Of a stretch of DNA of 64,000 bases, positions 59,201 through 64,000 are shown piece after piece; position 1 is the stretch's first letter; each line of letters starts with the position of its first letter. The stretch is from NCBI RefSeq assembly GCF_008831285.2, contig NC_045141.1, positions 18,038,848-18,102,847 of the forward strand, given 5' to 3'. Origin of the DNA: Nymphaea colorata. Taxonomy: Eukaryota; Streptophyta; Magnoliopsida; Nymphaeales; Nymphaeaceae. The position numbers and the translations under genes were made by a program. The notes beneath the pieces were generated by a model. It did no database searches and was not told where the DNA came from. It saw only the letters and a list, made by a program, of their open reading frames with translations.

Positions 59201-62200
59201 CAAGTTGGCCATGCATTGGTTGGGTCAATCAGTCAGTCATTTATTTCAATTACATTGAATTGACAATATTAACTTGATCGAGGTGACCTTGCTTCGTCAA
59301 GATCCTTCTGCAATTCCCAGGTCTCACGAGACTGTTTTCCCTCTTGTTGAACAGGGATCAACGCATCTTTCGTGCACATAAGGAGATGATCACACATAAA
59401 CTCTTAAAACTGACCATTATACTGATTCATCAAGTTGGTCATGCATTGGTTATTTCAATTGCATATAATTGACATTTTTTAACTTGATGCAGGGAACGTT
59501 GATTCATCAAGTACCATGAGCAGTTCTTAGGTCTCACGGGACTGTTTTCCCTCTTGTTAAACAGGGTTCATCGACGTCTCCTGGGCACACAACGAGATGT
59601 TCACACATAACCTCTTAAAACTAACCACTATACTGATGCATCAAGTTGGCCATACATTGCTTGTGCCAATCAATCAGCCATGATCTGGCTGTTTCGATTG
59701 CATCTAATTGACATTTTTTAACTTGATGCAGGGGATGTTGCTTCATCAAGTACCTTGAGCAGTTCTCAAGTCTCGCAGGACTGTTTTCCCTCTTGTTGAA
59801 CAGAGTTCATCGACATCTTTTGCGCTCACAATGAGAGTTTCACACATAACCTCCTAAAACAGCCCATTATACCGACGCATTAAGTTGGCCATGCATCGGT
59901 TGTGTCAATCAGTCAGTCATTTATTTCAATTGCAGTGAATTGACAAATTTAACTTGATCGAGGTGACCTTGCTTCATCAACATTTTTGAGAAGTTCCCAA
60001 GTCTCACGGGATAGTTTCCCCACTTGTTGAACATGGTTCATCGTATCTTTTGCACTCATAATGAGATGAACACATATAAACTCCTAAAACTGACCATTAT
60101 ATCGACGCATCAACTTGGCCATGCATTGGTTGGGTCAATCAGTCAGTCATTTCTTTCAATTACATTGAATAGAAAATATTAACTTGATCGAGGTGACCTT
60201 GCTTCATCAAGATCCTTCTACAATTCCCAGGTCTCACGGGACTGTTTTCCCTCCTGTTGAACAGGGATCAACGCATCTTTCGTGCACATAATGAGATGAT
60301 CACACATAAACTCTTAAAACTGACCACTATACCAATGCATCAAGTTGGCCATGCATTGGTTGTGTCAATCAGTCAGCCATGCATTGGTTATTTCGATTGC
60401 ATCTAATTGACATTTTTTAATTTGATGCAGGAAACGTTGTTTCATCAAGTACCTTCTACGCTCACAACGAGATGTTCACACATAACCTCTTAAAACTGAC
60501 CATTATACTGATGCATCAAGTTGGCCATGCATCGGTTGTGTCAATCAATCAGTCATGATTTGGTTATTTTGATTGCATCTAATTGACATTTTTTAACTTG
60601 ACACAGGAGATGTTGCTCCAACAAGTACCTTGAGTAGTACCCAGGTCTCACGGGACTGTTTTCCCTCTTGTTGAACAGAGTTCATCGACATCTTCTACGC
60701 TCACAATGAGAGTTTCACACATAACCTCCTAAAACTGCCCATTATACCGATGCATCAAGTTGGTCATGCATTGTTTGTGTCAATAAGTCAGTCATTTATT
60801 TCAATTGCACAGAATTGACAATTTTAACTTGATCAAGGTGACCTTGCTTCATCAAGATTCTTGAGAACTTCCCAAGTCTCACGGGACTGTTTCCCCACTT
60901 GTTGTACATGGTTCATCGCATCTTTTACACTCATAATGAGATGAACACATATAAACTCCTAAAACTGACCATTATACTGATGCATCAAGTTGGCCAGGCA
61001 TTGGTTGTGGCAATCAATCAGTCATTTATTACAATTGCATCGAATTGACAATTTTAACTTGATTGAGGGGACCTTGCTTCATCAAGATCCTTGAACAGTT
61101 CTCAGGTCTCACGGGAATGTTTCCCCTCTTCTTGAACAGGGATTAACAGATCCTTTGAGCACATAATGAGATTATTACACATAAACTCCCAAAACTGACC
61201 ATTATATTGATGCATCAAGTTGCCTATGCATTGGTTGTGTCATTCAATCAGCCATGCATTGGTTATTTCGAATGCATCTAATTCATGTTTTTTAACTTGA
61301 TGTAGTAAACGTTGCTTCATCAAGTACCTTGAGCAGTTCCCAGGTCTCACGGGACTGCTTTCCCTCTTGTTGAACGGGGTTCATCGACATCCTTTGCGCT
61401 TACAACAAGATGTTCACACATAACTTCTTAAAACTGATCGTTATACTGATGCATCAAGTTGGTCATGCATTGGTCGTGTCAATCAGTCAGCCAAGCATTG
61501 GTTATTTCGATGGTATCTAATTGATATTATTTTACTTGATGCAGGGAACTTTGCTTCATCAAATACCTTGATCAGTTCCCAGGTCTCGTGGGACTGTTTT
61601 TCCTCTTGTTGAACAGTTTTCATCGACATCTTCTACGCTCACAACGAGATGTTCACACATAACCTCTGAAAAATGACCATTATACCGATGCACCAAGTTG
61701 ACCATGCATTGGTTAAGTCAATCAGTCGGTCATTTATTTCAATTGCATCTAACTGACATTTTTAACTTGAAGGAGGTGATGTTGCTTCATCAACATCCTT
61801 GAGCAAATCCCGAGTCTCACGGGACTATTTTCCCTCTTGTTGTACAGGGTTCATCGCATCTTTTGCACTCATAATGAGATGATCACATATAAACTCTTAA
61901 AACTGACCATTATACCGATGCATCAAGCTGGTCATGCATTGGTTGGGTCAATCAGTCAGTCATTTATTTCAATTGCATTGAATTGACAATTTTAACTTGA
62001 TCGAGGTGACCTTGCTTCATCAAGATTCTTGAGAATTTCCCAAGTCTCACGGAACTGTTTCCCCTCTTGTTGAACAGGGATCAACGCAACTTTTGCGCAC
62101 ATTATGAGATGATCATGCATAAACTCTTAAAACTGGCCATTATGCTCATGATTAAGTTGGACATGCATGGGTTATGTCAATCAGTCAACCATGCATTGGT

Positions 62201-64000
62201 TGCTTCGATTGCATCTAATGGAGATTTTTTAACTTGATGCAGGGGACGTTGCTTCATCAAGTACCTTGAGCAGTTCCCAGGTCTCACGGGACTGTTTTCC
62301 CTCTCGTTGAACAGAGTTTATCGACATCCTTTGCGCTCACAATGAGAGTTTCACACATAACCTCCTAAAATGGCCCATTATACAGATGCATCAAGTTGGT
62401 CATGCACTGGTCGTCTCAATCAATTAGTCATTTATTTAAATTGCATGTAACTGACATTTTTAACTTGAAGGAGGGGATGTTGGTTCATCAAGATCCTTGA
62501 ACAAGATCCTGAGTCTCACCCAAGTCTCACGGCACTATTGTCCCTCTTTTCGTACATGGTTCATCGCATCTCTTGCACTCATAATGAGATGATCACACAT
62601 AAACTTCTAAAATTGACCATTATGCCGATGCATCAAGTTGACCGTGCATTGGTTGGGTCAATCAATCATTTATTTCAATTGCATCGAGTTGACAATTTTA
62701 ACTTCATTGAGGGGACGTTGCTTCATCAAGATCCTTGACCAGTTCCCAAGTCTCACGGGACTGTTTCCCCTCTTGTTGAATATGGATCAATGCATCTTTT
62801 GCACACATAATGAGATTATCATATAAACTCCCAAAACTGATCGTTATACTGATGCATCAAGTTGGTCATGCATTGGTCGTGTCAATCAGTCAACCAAGCA
62901 TTAGTTATTTCGATGGTATCTAATTGATATTATTTAACTTGAGGCAGGGAACTTTGCTTCATCAAATACCTTGATCAGTTCCCAGGTCTCGTGGGACTGT
63001 TTTTCCTCTTGTTGAACAGTTTTCATCGACATCTTCTACGCTCACAACGAGATGTTCACACATAACCTCTGAAAAATGACCATTATACCGATGCACCAAG
63101 TTGGCCATGCATTGGTTAAGTCAATCAGTCGGTCATTTATTTCAATTGCATCTAACTGACATGTTTAACTTGAAGGAGGTGATGTTGCTTCATCAACATC
63201 CTTGAGCAAATCCCGAGTCTCACGGGACTATTTTCCCTCTTGTTGTACAGGGTTCATCGCATCTTTTGCACTCATAATGAGATGATCACATATAAACTCT
63301 TAAAACTGACCATTATACCGATGCATCAAGTTGGTCATGCATTGGTTGGGTCAATCAGTCAGTCATTTATTTCAATTGCATTGAATTGACAATTTTAACT
63401 TGATCGAGGTGACCTTGCTTCATCAAGATTCTTGAGAATTTCCCAAGTCTCACGGGACTGTTTCCCCTCTTGTTGAACAGGGATCAACGCAACTTTTGCG
63501 CACATTATGAGATGATCATGCATAAACTCTTAAAACTGGCCATTATGCTCATGATTAAGTTGGACATGCATGGGTTATGTCAATCAGTCAACCATGCATT
63601 GGTTGCTTCGATTGCATCTAATGGAGATTTTTTAACTTGATGCAGGGAACGTTGCTTCATCAAGTACCTTGAGCAGTTCCCAGGTCTCACGGGACTGTTT
63701 TCCCTCTCGTTGAACAGAGTTTATCGACATCTTTTGCGCTCACAATGAGAGTTTCACACATAACCTCCGAAAATGGCCCATTATACAGATGCATCAAGTT
63801 GGTCATGCACTGGTCGTCTCAATCAATTAGCCATTTATTTAAATTGCATGTAACTGACATTTTTAACTTGAAGGAGGGGATGTTGGTTCATCAAGATCCT
63901 TGAACAAGATCCTGAGTCTCACCCAAGTCTCACGGCACTATTGCCCCTCTTTTCGTACATGGTTCATCGCATCTCTTGCACTCATAATGAGATGATCACA
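56211..64000. repeat. ~230-bp satellite array with higher-order structure
   Basis: About 33 head-to-tail monomers averaging ~230-235 bp run to the end of the window. A monomer carries in order GATGCATCAAGTTGGCCATG, GTCAATCAGTCAGTCATTTA, ATTGACA-AACTTGAT, GCTTCATCAAG, CCCAGGTCTCACGGGACTG, CTCTTGTTGAACAGGG, CATAATGAGATGATCACACA and TAAAACTGACCATTATAC. Four monomer types recur in fixed order up to about 60.9 kb, and a six-monomer 1403-bp unit follows. Reading frames are broken and not conserved, so this is non-coding satellite DNA. Its extent beyond the window is unknown. Confidence 0.93.
61441..64000. repeat. 1403-bp tandem higher-order unit, second copy truncated by window
   Basis: Sequence from 61441 recurs at 62844 with a constant offset of 1403 bp to the window end (1157 bp compared). 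Only about a dozen substitutions were noted by eye (~99% identity). The unit holds six monomers. Its diagnostic monomers carry TCTCGTGGGACTG (61585 and 62988) and the doubled TCTCACCCAAGTCTCACGGC (62510 and 63913). Confidence 0.9.

Noticed and set aside
56211-64000. CRISPR-like regular repeats
   Set aside because: Units are ~230 bp without distinct spacers in a plant genome; this is satellite DNA.

Overview
This is a 64-kb piece of a flowering-plant nuclear genome. The evidence is spliced genes with GT-AG introns, nuclear genes for chloroplast proteins with transit peptides, a plant cell-wall polygalacturonase, Ty1/copia and Ty3/gypsy LTR retrotransposons primed by initiator tRNA-Met, and a long satellite array. 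I cannot name the species. All recognised genes are on the minus strand.

Left part (1-18.7 kb) is the genic part. It holds an intact intronless chloroplast division-site gene, MinD (6020-7105). Next is a three-exon gene for chloroplast ribosomal protein L5 (10391-12410, 276 aa). Last is a five-exon secreted GH28 polygalacturonase (14044-18392, 501 aa) with a TATA box at 18607-18613. Between them is AT-rich non-coding DNA with microsatellites, one hairpin-forming inverted repeat and small duplications.

Middle part (18.7-35 kb) is gene-poor. It holds a GC-rich promoter-like island without an ORF, a (TA)n tract, degenerate duplications, a possible LTR remnant and a broken selenium-binding-protein (methanethiol oxidase) pseudogene (33623-34739).

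The 35.3-46.4 kb part is a nest of transposons. A Ty3/gypsy element with a chromodomain-like C-terminus (35358-46401, target duplication ATCAC) is interrupted by a 5.1-kb copia element (39673-44803, target duplication CTCCA) and by a 795-bp Mutator-like non-autonomous element (37122-37916, 10-bp target duplication). LTR divergence (about 5% for gypsy, 3.5% for the inner copia) agrees with the nesting order.

Right part (46.4-64 kb) is repeat DNA. Diverged 0.65-1.0-kb composite repeats (46.9-50.5 kb), one carrying a 458-bp solo LTR, pass into a homogeneous array of ~230-bp satellite monomers that runs off the window. The array is organised first as four-monomer higher-order repeats of 910-965 bp, then as a six-monomer 1403-bp unit. 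A very young copia element (50973-56210, LTRs differing at 2 of 285 sites) sits inside this array. Its gag-pol frame is open except for one TAG codon. The window therefore appears to cross from a gene-bearing flank into satellite heterochromatin. I see no CRISPR, operon, rRNA or tRNA gene, and no convincing new biochemical system. The most unusual structure is the satellite array and its apparent origin from the older composite repeat.
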